Notes: generated by a model not told the origin, from the sequence alone. A stretch of 49,074 nucleotides of DNA from SZAS-79 sp038319115 (GCA_038319115.1 JBBQCV010000004.1:1-49074), one strand, 5' to 3'; shown: positions 23,872 through 32,845, numbered from the stretch's first letter. Translations and numbers: made by a program.

Positions 23872-24678
23872 ATGCGCGAAAAGGTCCTGCGCTTCCTCTA
23901 CTGGACGCTGATCGCGGCCACCTTGGTGTACGTGACGCTTCCTTCCGTCGTGGTCGTCATTACGGCGTTCAACGACAAGGCGCTGCTCGTGTTTCCGCCG
24001 ACGGGCTTTTCGCTCAAGTGGTTCGAACGCGCCCTCGCATATGACGACTTTCGCAAGGGCATCGTCAACGGACTCATCATCACAGCTTGGGCTTCGGCCA
24101 TCGCGCTGGTTTGCGGTACCCTGGCGGCCTTCGTGATCGACCGTTTCGAGTTTGCGGGCAAGCGTTTGCTGGAAGCGGTGCTGCTGTCACCGCTCGTGAT
24201 TCCCCACTTCACCCTGGGCGTCGCCATGCTGATCCTGGCCTCGGAGCTCAGCCTCTCGCGGACATTTACGCTTGTCGTAATCACTCATGTGATCCTGGTG
24301 CTGCCTTTCGTGATGCGCAGCGTTTACGTTTCGTTGAAGAACATCGACCCGGCCCTGGAGCGCTCGGCGGCCAGCCTCGGAGCCTCGCCGCTTACGGTGT
24401 TCCTGCGCATCGACCTTCCGCTGCTGGCGCCGGGGCTTGCCGGCGGATGGCTGTTTGCCGCAATCCTGTCGTTCAACGAATTCACCGCGACGCTGTTCGT
24501 AACCGGACAGCGTACCCAGACCCTGCCGGTCGCCATGTATACCTATGTACGCGAATACGCCGACCCGACCATGGCCGCGCTATCCTCGATGCTCATTGCG
24601 GCCACCGTCCTGTTCCTGTTGGCGGCCAATCGCTGGCTCGGGCTTGAACGCATCCTGTCGGTCGAATCCAGCCGATAA
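23872..24678 (+). CDS. ABC transporter permease, PotC type
   Basis: A 268-residue inner-membrane protein with about six membrane helices, the first at residues 10-32. The coupling loop reads Glu-Arg-Ser-Ala-Ala-Ser-Leu-Gly-Ala-Ser-Pro, the EAA-type motif that contacts the ATPase. It starts 2 bases after the first permease stop. Together with that gene, the binding protein and the ATPase at 25782 it forms a complete importer. The dioxygenase gene separates it from the ATPase. Confidence 0.9.
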   Translation: MREKVLRFLYWTLIAATLVYVTLPSVVVVITAFNDKALLVFPPTGFSLKWFERALAYDDFRKGIVNGLIITAWASAIALVCGTLAAFVIDRFEFAGKRLLEAVLLSPLVIPHFTLGVAMLILASELSLSRTFTLVVITHVILVLPFVMRSVYVSLKNIDPALERSAASLGASPLTVFLRIDLPLLAPGLAGGWLFAAILSFNEFTATLFVTGQRTQTLPVAMYTYVREYADPTMAALSSMLIAATVLFLLAANRWLGLERILSVESSR

Positions 24679-24699
24679 CATCGAAGCAGTGGGGAGAAA

Positions 24700-25785
24700 A
24701 TGGAAGTAAGCCTGAATCGTCGAGCGCCATTGTCCGGACCGGATGTCTGGCTGGGACGCGAAATGGAGCAACGCACGGATTGGATCCACGTGCTCGACCG
24801 GGAGGAAATCGGGGACCTCCACCGCGCCATCGACAAAGTGCGCAAGTCGCAATCAGAAATGAATACGGTGACAGCGGAGGAATTTGCGTTGCCGGTCCTC
24901 TCGCGTCGTTTCGCTGCGATCTCGTCGGCATTGGAGCACGGGTGCGGCGTGGCTAATATCCGTGGGATCCCGACCGACGAATTTTCGATGGATGACCTGC
25001 GCTGGGTCCTCTGGGGGATTGGGACCCACCTAGGCATCGCAGTGTCGCAAAACAAGGCGGGCGAATTCTTTGCCGAGGTGCGCGATTACGGCGAACGGCT
25101 CGGGCGGCCCGATTCGCGGGGCTACCGGACCGCGTCGTCGCTCCGGTTCCATACTGACAGGTGCGATGTGGTGGCGCTGTTGTGCGCACGCCAGTGTCGC
25201 GAAGGGGGCGAAAGCCGCATCGTGAGCACACCGGCAATCCACAACGCGATGCTGGAGCGCCGCCCGGACCTGCTCGAGGAGCTCTTCGGCGCTTACCACC
25301 ATAGTCGGCAGAGCGAGGAAGCCGAAGGCGAGCTGCCGTACTACGTGAACCCTGTGTTTGGAGTGCACAAGGGTCGATTCAGCAGCCAGTACTCGCGCTC
25401 CTACATCGAGTCGGCGCAGAAATTCAACCGCACGCCACGCCTGCGTCCGGAGCAGGATGAAGCCCTCGACATGCTCGCTGCGATGGCTGACGAGCTGTGC
25501 CTGCAGACGCGCATGGAGCCGGGCGATATCCAGTTCCTCAACAATCACGTCACCTACCATTCACGCACAGCGATCGTCGACCACGAAGAGACCGAGCGCA
25601 AGCGCCTCGTATACAGGCTCTGGCTGACTACGCCGGGCAGCCGCGAACTGCCCGAAGACTACGCCGTCCTGTGGGGAAATACGGCGCGCGGGAGCCTGCG
25701 CGGCGGGGTCACTCCCTCTAACGGGCCACGAAACGTCGCGGAGTGGCGTGGCGCCCGCCAGCGCTCCGTAGAGGTCAGGCAATGA
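24700..25785 (+). CDS. TauD/TfdA-family Fe(II)/2-oxoglutarate dioxygenase
   Basis: A 361-residue protein with the TauD fold. The iron-binding triad is His151-x-Asp153 (Phe-His-Thr-Asp) and His287 (Asn-Asn-His-Val-Thr-Tyr-His-Ser-Arg-Thr); Arg306 is the likely 2-oxoglutarate anchor. Enzymes of this family hydroxylate unactivated C-H bonds, often releasing sulfite, an amine or a carboxylate from the product. The gene sits between permease and ATPase of the importer, and its stop overlaps the ATPase start (ATGA), so uptake and oxidation are built together. The imported compound is therefore a plausible substrate. No signal peptide is seen. Confidence 0.88.
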   Translation: MEVSLNRRAPLSGPDVWLGREMEQRTDWIHVLDREEIGDLHRAIDKVRKSQSEMNTVTAEEFALPVLSRRFAAISSALEHGCGVANIRGIPTDEFSMDDLRWVLWGIGTHLGIAVSQNKAGEFFAEVRDYGERLGRPDSRGYRTASSLRFHTDRCDVVALLCARQCREGGESRIVSTPAIHNAMLERRPDLLEELFGAYHHSRQSEEAEGELPYYVNPVFGVHKGRFSSQYSRSYIESAQKFNRTPRLRPEQDEALDMLAAMADELCLQTRMEPGDIQFLNNHVTYHSRTAIVDHEETERKRLVYRLWLTTPGSRELPEDYAVLWGNTARGSLRGGVTPSNGPRNVAEWRGARQRSVEVRQ

Positions 25786-26870
25786 GCGACGCTGTCAGCG
25801 TATCGGCCAAGGGGTTGGTGAAGTCCTTCGGCGGTGCGCCGGCGGTGAATGACGTCACCCTGGAAGTCAGGAAGGGTGAGTTCCTGACACTGCTCGGACC
25901 TTCCGGTTGCGGAAAAACCACGCTGCTCAACCTCGTCGCCGGATTCCTGTCGCCGGATCGCGGCGAGATTTTCATCGACGGCGAACCGGTCAATGACGTT
26001 CCTCCCTATCGCCGCTCGATCGGCATCGTGTTCCAGAACTATGCGCTGTTCCCGCACATGACCGTCGCCCAGAACGTGGCTTTCGGCCTCAAAATGCGCA
26101 AGGTGCCCGGCGCCGAAATCGCGCGCCGCGTCGCCGAAGCACTCGAGATGGTGCGGTTGCCGCAAATGGGCGAACGGACCCCGCGCCAACTCTCGGGTGG
26201 GCAGCAACAGCGGGTTGCATTGGCTCGCGCGCTGGTAATCAACCCCAGGGTCCTGCTGCTGGACGAGCCGTTCTCGGCGATCGACAAGAACCTGCGGGCC
26301 GACATGCAGTTCGAGCTCAAGCAGATCCAGAAAACGATCGGAATCACGACGCTGTTCGTCACGCACGACCAGTCCGAGGCACTGTCGCTCTCCGATCGGA
26401 TTGCGGTGATGTCGCAAGGCCGGATCGAGCAGTTGTCCGAACCGGCCCGCCTCTACCGCAGCCCGGCAACCAGCTTTGTGGCCTCGTTTATCGGGGACAT
26501 CAACCGCCTGGCCTGCAGAGTGGGCCCTGCGAATGGCCCAACCTTGTCCCTGGAACTGGGCTCGATGCGATGCGAGGTGGCCAAGGCGCAGGCCAATGGC
26601 CTCGCAACCGGTGCCGAAGCGCTGATGTTCCTGCGTCCCGAGGAGCTTTCCCTGGTCGGCGCGGACGACCAGGCCGCCAACTTCGGCACCGGCACGGTGG
26701 ATACGCATGTTTACCAGGGCACGCATGTCGACGTGTACGTGCGGTTCGACGACGGGCGAGTCCTGCGGGCGCGTCATGGCGGTTTTGACGCCATCGAACG
26801 CTTCCCCGCCGGCAGCAAGGCCGGTGTACGCGCAAACCTGGAGCAGGCTTTCCTGTTCCCGGAATCCTGA
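25782..26870 (+). CDS. ABC transporter ATP-binding protein, PotA type
   Basis: A 362-residue ATPase. The Walker A is Gly39-Pro-Ser-Gly-Cys-Gly-Lys-Thr-Thr47, the signature is Leu-Ser-Gly-Gly-Gln-Gln-Gln-Arg-Val, and the Walker B is Leu-Leu-Leu-Asp-Glu-Pro. The C-terminal third (about 240-362) is a TOBE domain, as in PotA, MalK and FbpC. It energises the importer encoded just upstream. The ATG overlapping the dioxygenase stop was chosen; an upstream in-frame start at 25743 lies inside that gene. Confidence 0.93.
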   Translation: MSDAVSVSAKGLVKSFGGAPAVNDVTLEVRKGEFLTLLGPSGCGKTTLLNLVAGFLSPDRGEIFIDGEPVNDVPPYRRSIGIVFQNYALFPHMTVAQNVAFGLKMRKVPGAEIARRVAEALEMVRLPQMGERTPRQLSGGQQQRVALARALVINPRVLLLDEPFSAIDKNLRADMQFELKQIQKTIGITTLFVTHDQSEALSLSDRIAVMSQGRIEQLSEPARLYRSPATSFVASFIGDINRLACRVGPANGPTLSLELGSMRCEVAKAQANGLATGAEALMFLRPEELSLVGADDQAANFGTGTVDTHVYQGTHVDVYVRFDDGRVLRARHGGFDAIERFPAGSKAGVRANLEQAFLFPES

Positions 26871-26877
26871 GGGTCCC

Positions 26878-27297
26878 ATGGGCAACACCAAACCGTTCCT
26901 GAAGCTCACCCACCATGGCGCGCTCTGCGCGCTTGACGCCGCACTCAAGAAAGCCGAGTCGCTCGACGTGCCACAGAACATCACCATCGTGGACGATGGC
27001 GGAAACCTCCTCGCATTCGTGCGGATGGATGGGGCCAAAACAATGTCGATCCGGACCTCTCAGAAGAAGGCGATCTCGGCCGCGTCGCACCGCCAGCCGT
27101 CGGGTCAGCTCAAGGCCGAACTCGAAGTGCTGATGGCGATCGCCACCGATGGCGGGCTGACCAACCTTGAGGGCGGGTTCCCCATCGTCATCGACGGCAT
27201 CTGCGTGGGTGCCATCGGCGTGGGGTCGGGCACCGGTGCGCAGGATTGCGAAGTCGCGCGGGCCGCGCTCGCGGCGCTCGGGGCGCAGGCTTTCTAG
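26878..27297 (+). CDS. GlcG/HbpS family protein
   Basis: A 139-residue protein of the GlcG/HbpS (formerly DUF336) family: Asn-Ile-Thr-Ile-Val-Asp-Asp-Gly-Gly-Asn-Leu-Leu-Ala-Phe near residues 34-47, then Arg-Met-Asp-Gly-Ala, and a glycine-rich C-terminus (Gly-Val-Gly-Ser-Gly-Thr-Gly-Ala-Gln-Asp). Family members occur in many oxidation operons; HbpS binds heme in Streptomyces, and GlcG in the glycolate operon is undefined. There is no signal peptide here. It follows the ATPase by 7 bases and closes the operon. Its role could be cofactor-related or oxidative-stress-related; the sequence does not decide. Confidence 0.85.
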   Translation: MGNTKPFLKLTHHGALCALDAALKKAESLDVPQNITIVDDGGNLLAFVRMDGAKTMSIRTSQKKAISAASHRQPSGQLKAELEVLMAIATDGGLTNLEGGFPIVIDGICVGAIGVGSGTGAQDCEVARAALAALGAQAF

Positions 27298-27350
27298 GCA
27301 TTCTGCTCGCTGGTACCCGGTTCGCCCCGCTGCCGCAGCGGCACACGCAG

Positions 27351-27356
27351 TAGAAT
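27351..27356 (+). promoter_or_regulatory. Candidate -10 element before the 5'-nucleotidase gene
   Basis: TAGAAT lies 34 bases before the ATG at 27391 in the 93-base gap after the catabolic operon. The -35 region is not clear. A CCGCTG/CAGCGG hairpin at 27327-27341 precedes it without a T-run. Confidence 0.35.
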
Positions 27357-27390
27357 CGCAGCGAGGCGCTAGGACGCCCGTGGATGCCGG

Positions 27391-28299
27391 ATGCCCGTGT
27401 CTTTCGATGGAAAGTTGGTCGTGGCGATCTCGTCGCGAGCCTTGTTCAATTTCGAGGAAGAGAACAAGGTGTTCGACGAGAGCGGCGACCGCGCCTATAT
27501 GGAACTGCAACTGCAGCGCCTCGAGGAATGCGCGCGGCAGGGGGTCGCATTTCCGCTGGTCCAGAAACTCCTGGCGTTCAACACGCCTGAGGTGCATCGC
27601 GTCGAAGTCGTCATCCTGTCCAAGAACGACCCGGTGTCCGGCTTGCGCGTGTTCCGCTCGGCCAAGCAGGCGGGCCTCAAGCTGGAAAGGGGAGTCTTCA
27701 CCCGCGGACGCAATGCCTATCGATACCTCGAAGCGCTGCAGGCGAATCTGTTTCTTTCGGCCAATGAGGAGGATGTGCGCGGCGCGTTGGACGCGCGCTT
27801 TCCCGCTGCCCGGGTCATCCCGGAATCGGCGCGAGAGGCCGGGCGCCACGCCGGCGAAGTGCGCATCGCCTTCGACGGAGATGCGGTCCTCTTTTCCGAT
27901 GAGGCGGAGCAGGTCTACCAGCGCGACGGGCTCGACGCGTTCCAGCGGCACGAAATCGAACATGCCCTTCGGCCGTTGCCACCGGGGCCTTTCAAGCCGC
28001 TACTGGAGGCATTGCACAAACTGCAAAACGCCGGGGCGGACGTTCCCATGCGAGTCCGCACCGCGCTCGTAACGGCGCGTAGCGCCCCGGCGCACGAACG
28101 GGCGGTGCGCACGCTGATGGACTGGAACATCGGCGTGGACGAGGCAATGTTCCTCGGCGGGCTGGATAAAAGTGCATTCCTTGCAGCGTTCCAGCCCGAC
28201 ATCTACTTCGACGACCAGCGCAGCCACGTGGAGTCCGCGCAAAAGCTGGTGGCCACTGGTCACGTGCCTTTTGGCGTGTCTAACCTGCTGAAGCGCTGA
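27391..28299 (+). CDS. 5'-nucleotidase, cN-I-like family
   Basis: A 302-residue protein matching the bacterial relatives of cytosolic 5'-nucleotidase I, which dephosphorylate nucleoside monophosphates. Supporting segments are Leu-Val-Val-Ala-Ile-Ser-Ser-Arg-Ala-Leu-Phe near the start, Val-Glu-Val-Val-Ile-Leu-Ser-Lys-Asn-Asp-Pro near 70-80, Arg-Ile-Ala-Phe-Asp-Gly-Asp-Ala-Val-Leu-Phe in the middle, and Asp-Ile-Tyr-Phe-Asp-Asp-Gln near 270. The Asp-containing central strand suggests HAD-like metal chemistry. It is a single gene that converges on the dipeptide transporter operon with a 20-base overlap of 3' ends. Confidence 0.85.
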   Translation: MPVSFDGKLVVAISSRALFNFEEENKVFDESGDRAYMELQLQRLEECARQGVAFPLVQKLLAFNTPEVHRVEVVILSKNDPVSGLRVFRSAKQAGLKLERGVFTRGRNAYRYLEALQANLFLSANEEDVRGALDARFPAARVIPESAREAGRHAGEVRIAFDGDAVLFSDEAEQVYQRDGLDAFQRHEIEHALRPLPPGPFKPLLEALHKLQNAGADVPMRVRTALVTARSAPAHERAVRTLMDWNIGVDEAMFLGGLDKSAFLAAFQPDIYFDDQRSHVESAQKLVATGHVPFGVSNLLKR

Positions 28300-29284
28300 T
28301 CCGGGCTTCTTCGACTGCATGGCAGGCGACGCTGCGCCCGCCGCCCAGGTCCAGGCGCACCGGTTGCTCGATGCGGCAGCGCTCGTTCGCATGAGGGCAG
28401 CGGGGATGGAAGGTGCAGCCCGGAGGCGGGGACAGGGGATTGGGGACCTCGCCGGCGACCGGCGTTCGGGCCTTGCCGCTCATTTCGAGGTCGGGGATCG
28501 CATCGATCAGCATGCGTGTGTAAGGGTGGCGCGGGGACTCAAACAGGTCCTTGGCCGGAGCGACCTCCACCAGCTTGCCCAGGTACATGACCCCGACCCG
28601 CGTCGCGATATGCGCGACTACGGCAAGATTGTGCGAAATGAACAGGTAGGTCAGGCCCAGGCGCTGCTGCAATTCCTTCATGAGGTTGAGGATCTGCGCC
28701 TGCACCGACACGTCGAGCGCCGAAGTGGGCTCGTCGCACACCAGGAACTCGGGATTGGAGGAGAGCGCCCGGGCGATCGATACCCTCTGGCGCTGGCCGC
28801 CCGAGAACTCGTGCGGGTACCTTTCACCGTCCTCGGCGGACAATCCAACCTGTGTCAGGAGCTCAGCCACCCGCACCGCCAGCGCGGCGCGATCGGGGGC
28901 CAGACCATGCGCAACGATCGGCTCGGCAACGATGTCGCGCACACGCCAGCGCGGATTGAGGCTGGCATAGGGATCCTGGAAAATCATCTGCATACGGCGA
29001 CGCAGGGAAGACGAGGCGGCATCAGCGAGATCGGCGCCATCGAACCTGACCGTACCTCGCGTTGGCGTGTGCAACCCGACGATCAGGCGGGCGACAGTGG
29101 ATTTGCCGCATCCCGACTCCCCTACCAGCGCGAGCGTCTCGGCCCGCCTTATTGTGAACGACACGTCGTCGACCGCCCGGAGCAACCGGCGACCTTCGCC
29201 TTCGAGGACGCGGTTCAGCCACGGACGCGAGACGTCGAAAGTGCGCCCCACGCCCTGCAGCTCGAGCAGCGCCTCAGCGGGCAT
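28280..29284 (-). CDS. Dipeptide/oligopeptide ABC transporter ATP-binding protein, DppF type
   Basis: A 334-residue ATPase. The Walker A (Gly-Glu-Ser-Gly-Cys-Gly-Lys-Ser-Thr), signature (Phe-Ser-Gly-Gly-Gln-Arg-Gln-Arg) and Walker B (Leu-Val-Cys-Asp-Glu-Pro) are clear. The C-terminal Cys-Thr-Phe-His-Pro-Arg-Cys-Pro motif with further cysteines is the oligopeptide-type zinc or cluster tail. The ATG at 29284 overlaps the end of the DppD-type gene by 11 bases; a longer upstream reading lies within that gene. It is the last gene of the operon. Confidence 0.92.
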   Translation of the reverse strand: MPAEALLELQGVGRTFDVSRPWLNRVLEGEGRRLLRAVDDVSFTIRRAETLALVGESGCGKSTVARLIVGLHTPTRGTVRFDGADLADAASSSLRRRMQMIFQDPYASLNPRWRVRDIVAEPIVAHGLAPDRAALAVRVAELLTQVGLSAEDGERYPHEFSGGQRQRVSIARALSSNPEFLVCDEPTSALDVSVQAQILNLMKELQQRLGLTYLFISHNLAVVAHIATRVGVMYLGKLVEVAPAKDLFESPRHPYTRMLIDAIPDLEMSGKARTPVAGEVPNPLSPPPGCTFHPRCPHANERCRIEQPVRLDLGGGRSVACHAVEEARISASAG

Positions 29285-30239
29285 ACAGCCAGCACGCGGC
29301 CTGGTTGATGCCTGCCGGCATCGGGGAAGGGCGCTCCTTGACGCAGCGATCAAAGCGCTCGGGGCAGCGCGGATTGAAGGCGCATCCTGTCGGGATGGCA
29401 TTCAATCGCGGCATCGCGCCGTCGATCTGGGCAAGGTTGTCTCGCGCGTCGCCCAGCTTCGGAATCGAGCTCATCAACCCTGCGGTGTACGGATGGCGGG
29501 GCGAATGAATGACCTCCTTGACCGGCCCGATCTCGGCCAGGCGACCGGCGTACAACACGGCGACCCGGTCCGCCGTTTCCGCGATGACACCCATGTCATG
29601 GGTGATCAGCATGATGGATGTGCCATGCTCGCGTGCGAGCGTCCTGAGGAGGCCGATGATCTGCGCCTGGATGGAGACATCGAGCGCCGTGGTCGGCTCA
29701 TCGGCGACGATCAGGCGCGGATGCGCACACAGCGCGAGCGCGATCACCACGCGCTGGCGCATGCCGCCCGAAAAATGGTGGGGATAATTATCTATCCTCG
29801 CCTCGGGGGCTGGAATCCCGACTTCGGCGAGCAGGTCGATCGCGCGCCGGCGCGCCTTGCTTTCGCCCAGGCCGAGGTGGACCCGGATCGTCTCGATCAG
29901 CTGCTCGCCGATGGTGAACAAGGGGTTGAGCGAGGTGAGCGGGTCCTGGAAAATCGCTCCCACGCGCTTGCCGCGAATGCGACGCAGGGCTTCCGGGGAA
30001 AGGTTGTCGATCCGCTGCCCTTCCAACCGGATCTCACCGGCGGCAATGCGCCCAGGCGGCTCCAGCAGCCCGATGATGGCCATGCCGGTGAGGGATTTTC
30101 CGGCTCCCGATTCGCCAACCACGCCCAGTATTTCGCCCGGCGCGATCTCGAATGAGAGGTCATCTACCGCGACAAGACGTCCGCGGCGGGTTGGAAACTC
30201 GACGCGCAGGTTGCACACTTCCAGGAGGGGCGAAGTCAT
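29274..30239 (-). CDS. Dipeptide/oligopeptide ABC transporter ATP-binding protein, DppD type
   Basis: A 321-residue ATPase with Walker A Gly-Glu-Ser-Gly-Ala-Gly-Lys-Ser-Leu, signature Phe-Ser-Gly-Gly-Met-Arg-Gln-Arg and Walker B Leu-Ile-Val-Ala-Asp-Glu-Pro, plus the oligopeptide-type tail Cys-Ala-Phe-Asn-Pro-Arg-Cys-Pro. It pairs with the DppF-type subunit. The ATG at 30239 starts the conserved region (Leu-Leu-Glu-Val-Cys-Asn-Leu-Arg-Val-Glu-Phe); in-frame sequence upstream does not look coding. Confidence 0.92.
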   Translation of the reverse strand: MTSPLLEVCNLRVEFPTRRGRLVAVDDLSFEIAPGEILGVVGESGAGKSLTGMAIIGLLEPPGRIAAGEIRLEGQRIDNLSPEALRRIRGKRVGAIFQDPLTSLNPLFTIGEQLIETIRVHLGLGESKARRRAIDLLAEVGIPAPEARIDNYPHHFSGGMRQRVVIALALCAHPRLIVADEPTTALDVSIQAQIIGLLRTLAREHGTSIMLITHDMGVIAETADRVAVLYAGRLAEIGPVKEVIHSPRHPYTAGLMSSIPKLGDARDNLAQIDGAMPRLNAIPTGCAFNPRCPERFDRCVKERPSPMPAGINQAACWLYAR

Positions 30240-30301
30240 GTCAGCCGAATTCGGAAGCGGAGCGCCGGAGCATCCAGGTGCTCGCCAGCGTGCGGAATGC
30301 C

Positions 30302-31219
30302 TCAGCGCAGCTTTGGATTGAGCGCATCGCGCAGCCAGTCGCCAAGCAGGTTCACCGACAGCACCAGCACGATCAGTGCGACGCCCGGAAATACCGTGAT
30401 CCACCACTCGCCCGACAGCAGGAAATCGTTGCCCACGCGGATCAGCGTACCGAGCGAAGGCTGCGTGGCCGGCACGCCAACGCCCAGGAATGACAGCGTA
30501 GCCTCGGTGATGATCGCGGTCGCCAGGTGAATCGTCGCCAGGACGAGCACCGGACCCATGACATTGGGCAGGACGTGGTGCAGCATGATCGAGAACTGGC
30601 TGCGACCGATGACACGCGCCGCCTGGACGTACTCCTTGTTGCGCTCGACCAATGTCGATCCGCGGACGGTTCGTGCGTATTGCACCCAGCTCGAAACCCC
30701 GATCGCCAGGATCAGCACGTAGATTGCGATTTCGTCATGGGCCGCGCGAGGCAGCACGACCCGCGCCACGCCGTCGATGAGGAGCGCGATCAGGATCGGC
30801 GGGAACGAAAGCTGGATGTCGGCGATGCGCATGATGAGAGCGTCGGTCCTCCCGCCGACATATCCCGCAAGCAGCCCGAGGCTCACCCCAAGGAGCATCG
30901 AAAACAACACCGAAGCGACCCCGACCGCGAGGGAGATGCGCGCGCCGAACATGATCGTCGACAGCAGGTCCCTGCCCTGGTCGTCGGTCCCGAGCAGGTA
31001 TCGCGACGTGCCGCCGGCGGTCCAGACCGGGGGCGTGAACCCATCCGTAAGGACCAGCGTCCCGCTGTCGAACGGGTTGTGCGGAGCGATCCAGGGGGCG
31101 AACAGCGCACCCCCGACGCAAACCAAAGTCAGCAACGCAGCGACCATCACCACGGGCGAGCGGCGAAAACTCCAGGCGAGGTCGTGCTCCCAGAGCGCGC
31201 GCAGCCTGCCGGAGGTCAA
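30302..31219 (-). CDS. Dipeptide ABC transporter permease, DppC type
   Basis: A 305-residue inner-membrane protein with six predicted helices; the first, at about 23-45, is followed by a periplasmic segment with Asn-Pro-Phe-Asp and Tyr-Leu-Leu-Gly-Thr-Asp-Asp-Gln-Gly-Arg-Asp, the DppC hallmark. The cytoplasmic EAA-like loop reads Tyr-Val-Gln-Ala-Ala-Arg-Val-Ile-Gly. It pairs with the DppB-type permease at 34105, four genes earlier in the transcript. Confidence 0.92.
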   Translation of the reverse strand: MTSGRLRALWEHDLAWSFRRSPVVMVAALLTLVCVGGALFAPWIAPHNPFDSGTLVLTDGFTPPVWTAGGTSRYLLGTDDQGRDLLSTIMFGARISLAVGVASVLFSMLLGVSLGLLAGYVGGRTDALIMRIADIQLSFPPILIALLIDGVARVVLPRAAHDEIAIYVLILAIGVSSWVQYARTVRGSTLVERNKEYVQAARVIGRSQFSIMLHHVLPNVMGPVLVLATIHLATAIITEATLSFLGVGVPATQPSLGTLIRVGNDFLLSGEWWITVFPGVALIVLVLSVNLLGDWLRDALNPKLR

Positions 31220-31261
31220 GTGGGGCCGCGCTGCGCGGAAGGCGATTACGGAATCGTTGCG

Positions 31262-32845
31262 CTAATCGATGCGTGCAAAACGCGACTCCGGGCGGTCGTC
31301 GGCCTTGTGGACCGTGGTCACGTTTTTCTTCATGGCCCAGGGACGCAGCTGGTGGTGCAAAGGGACGTAGTAGTAGTTATCGCGCGTAATGACGAGGCCG
31401 TCGCGCAGCATGGCGTCGCGCTTCTTGATATCCGTCTCCGTCTTGGCGCCGTCGATCAGCGCGTCCAGCTTGGCGTCGCTGATGCGCCCGAGGTTGAAGC
31501 TGCCGTCAGCCCCGGTCGTCTTGGTGCGCATGAGCGACTGCAGCGTGTAGTTGGCGTCGAAAGTCGCGACGCCCCAGCCGAGCATGTAGGCGCTATGGTC
31601 GAATTTCTGGATCTTGGCGATGAATGTCGCCATGGGCTGTGCGTTGAGTTTTACTTTCAGGCCGATGCGTGCCCACATGCCTACCAGCGCCTGGCAGATC
31701 TCCTCGTCGTTCACGTAACGGTTGTTGGGGCAGTCGAGGCCGAACTCGAACCCTCCGGGATAACCGGCCTCGGCGAGGAGCTTCTTGGCGCCCTCGATGT
31801 CCACCGGCGAAACGCGGTCGAGTTCTGGCGTATAGCCGTGGACGCCGGGCGCAACCATGATGGCGGCGGGAATCGAAAGGCCGCGCATCGTCACCCGCTT
31901 GATCGCCTCGCGGTCGACGGCGAGGTTGAGCGCCTTGCGCACGCGAATATCCTGGAAGGGGTTCTTGCCCTTGATGTTGGAGTACAGCAACTCCGGACTG
32001 TGCTGGTCCATGCCGATGAATATGGTGCGCACTTCGTGGCCATCGAGAACCTTGAGCTTCGGATCGTTGCGCAGGCGGGTAACGTCCTGTGTTGGCAGGT
32101 CGGTCACCAGATCGACATCACCTGCGAGCAACGCCGAAACGCGCGTGGCATCGGACTTGATGGGTGTGTAGATGACTTCCGTCGCATTGCCCTGGATCTT
32201 GTCCCACCACGCGGGATTGGCCGACATGAGGATGCGCTTGTCCGGTTCCCACAGCTTGATCACGTACGGTCCGGTCCCGTTGGCGTTGCGTGAAGAAAAC
32301 GACTCTTCCTTGGCAACGTAGTTCTGCACGTTCTCGGACTTGTTCTTGACGGACCACGCCTTGTTCATGATGCGGAAATCGACCAGCAGCCGCAGCAGCA
32401 CCGGGTTGGGCCCGGACAGGATCATGTCGACCGTATGGTCGTCGACCTTCTTGATCTCCTTCACCCCGGAGACATAGATCTGGTTGGTGCCCTGCGGCTG
32501 GATGATGCGGCCATATGAAAAAACCACGTCATCGGCCGTGAACGGGGCGCCATCGTGAAACTTGACCCCCTTGCGCAGATTGAAACGCCATTGAGTGGGT
32601 GAGACCTGCTGCCAGCTCGTGGCAAGACTGGGCTCGACCTGGAAATCCTTCGTGTAGCGCACCAGGCCTTCATAGGTGTGCTGAAGCAGGCTGTGGGTGG
32701 TGGCATGGTTTTGCGAATGCGGGTCGAGCGTGAGGATGTCGTTCTGGGCGCCCCACCTCAACGTGGCAGCGGATGCGGGGGCGGCACAAACAGCGGAAAT
32801 TGCAAGCGCGGCAATGGCCGCGGCGACAGCGCGTACGTACGTCAT
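31262..32845 (-). CDS. Dipeptide-type ABC transporter substrate-binding protein
   Basis: A 527-residue periplasmic protein of the DppA/OppA family. The signal peptide covers about 1-26 with likely cleavage after Ala-Ser-Ala. The mature start Thr-Leu-Arg-Trp-Gly-Ala-Gln-Asn-Asp-Ile-Leu-Thr-Leu-Asp-Pro-His is typical, as is Tyr-Glu-Gly-Leu-Val and the Trp-Arg-Phe-Asn-Leu-Arg-Lys-Gly-Val-Lys-Phe-His-Asp-Gly motif. It binds peptides or peptide-like compounds. It follows the amidohydrolase by 20 bases, which hints that the ligand may be an N-acyl amino acid. Confidence 0.93.
   Translation of the reverse strand: MTYVRAVAAAIAALAISAVCAAPASAATLRWGAQNDILTLDPHSQNHATTHSLLQHTYEGLVRYTKDFQVEPSLATSWQQVSPTQWRFNLRKGVKFHDGAPFTADDVVFSYGRIIQPQGTNQIYVSGVKEIKKVDDHTVDMILSGPNPVLLRLLVDFRIMNKAWSVKNKSENVQNYVAKEESFSSRNANGTGPYVIKLWEPDKRILMSANPAWWDKIQGNATEVIYTPIKSDATRVSALLAGDVDLVTDLPTQDVTRLRNDPKLKVLDGHEVRTIFIGMDQHSPELLYSNIKGKNPFQDIRVRKALNLAVDREAIKRVTMRGLSIPAAIMVAPGVHGYTPELDRVSPVDIEGAKKLLAEAGYPGGFEFGLDCPNNRYVNDEEICQALVGMWARIGLKVKLNAQPMATFIAKIQKFDHSAYMLGWGVATFDANYTLQSLMRTKTTGADGSFNLGRISDAKLDALIDGAKTETDIKKRDAMLRDGLVITRDNYYYVPLHHQLRPWAMKKNVTTVHKADDRPESRFARID

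Noticed and set aside
27327..27341. Terminator after the GlcG/HbpS gene
   Set aside because: The CCGCTG/CAGCGG hairpin has no T-run, so it does not qualify as an intrinsic terminator.
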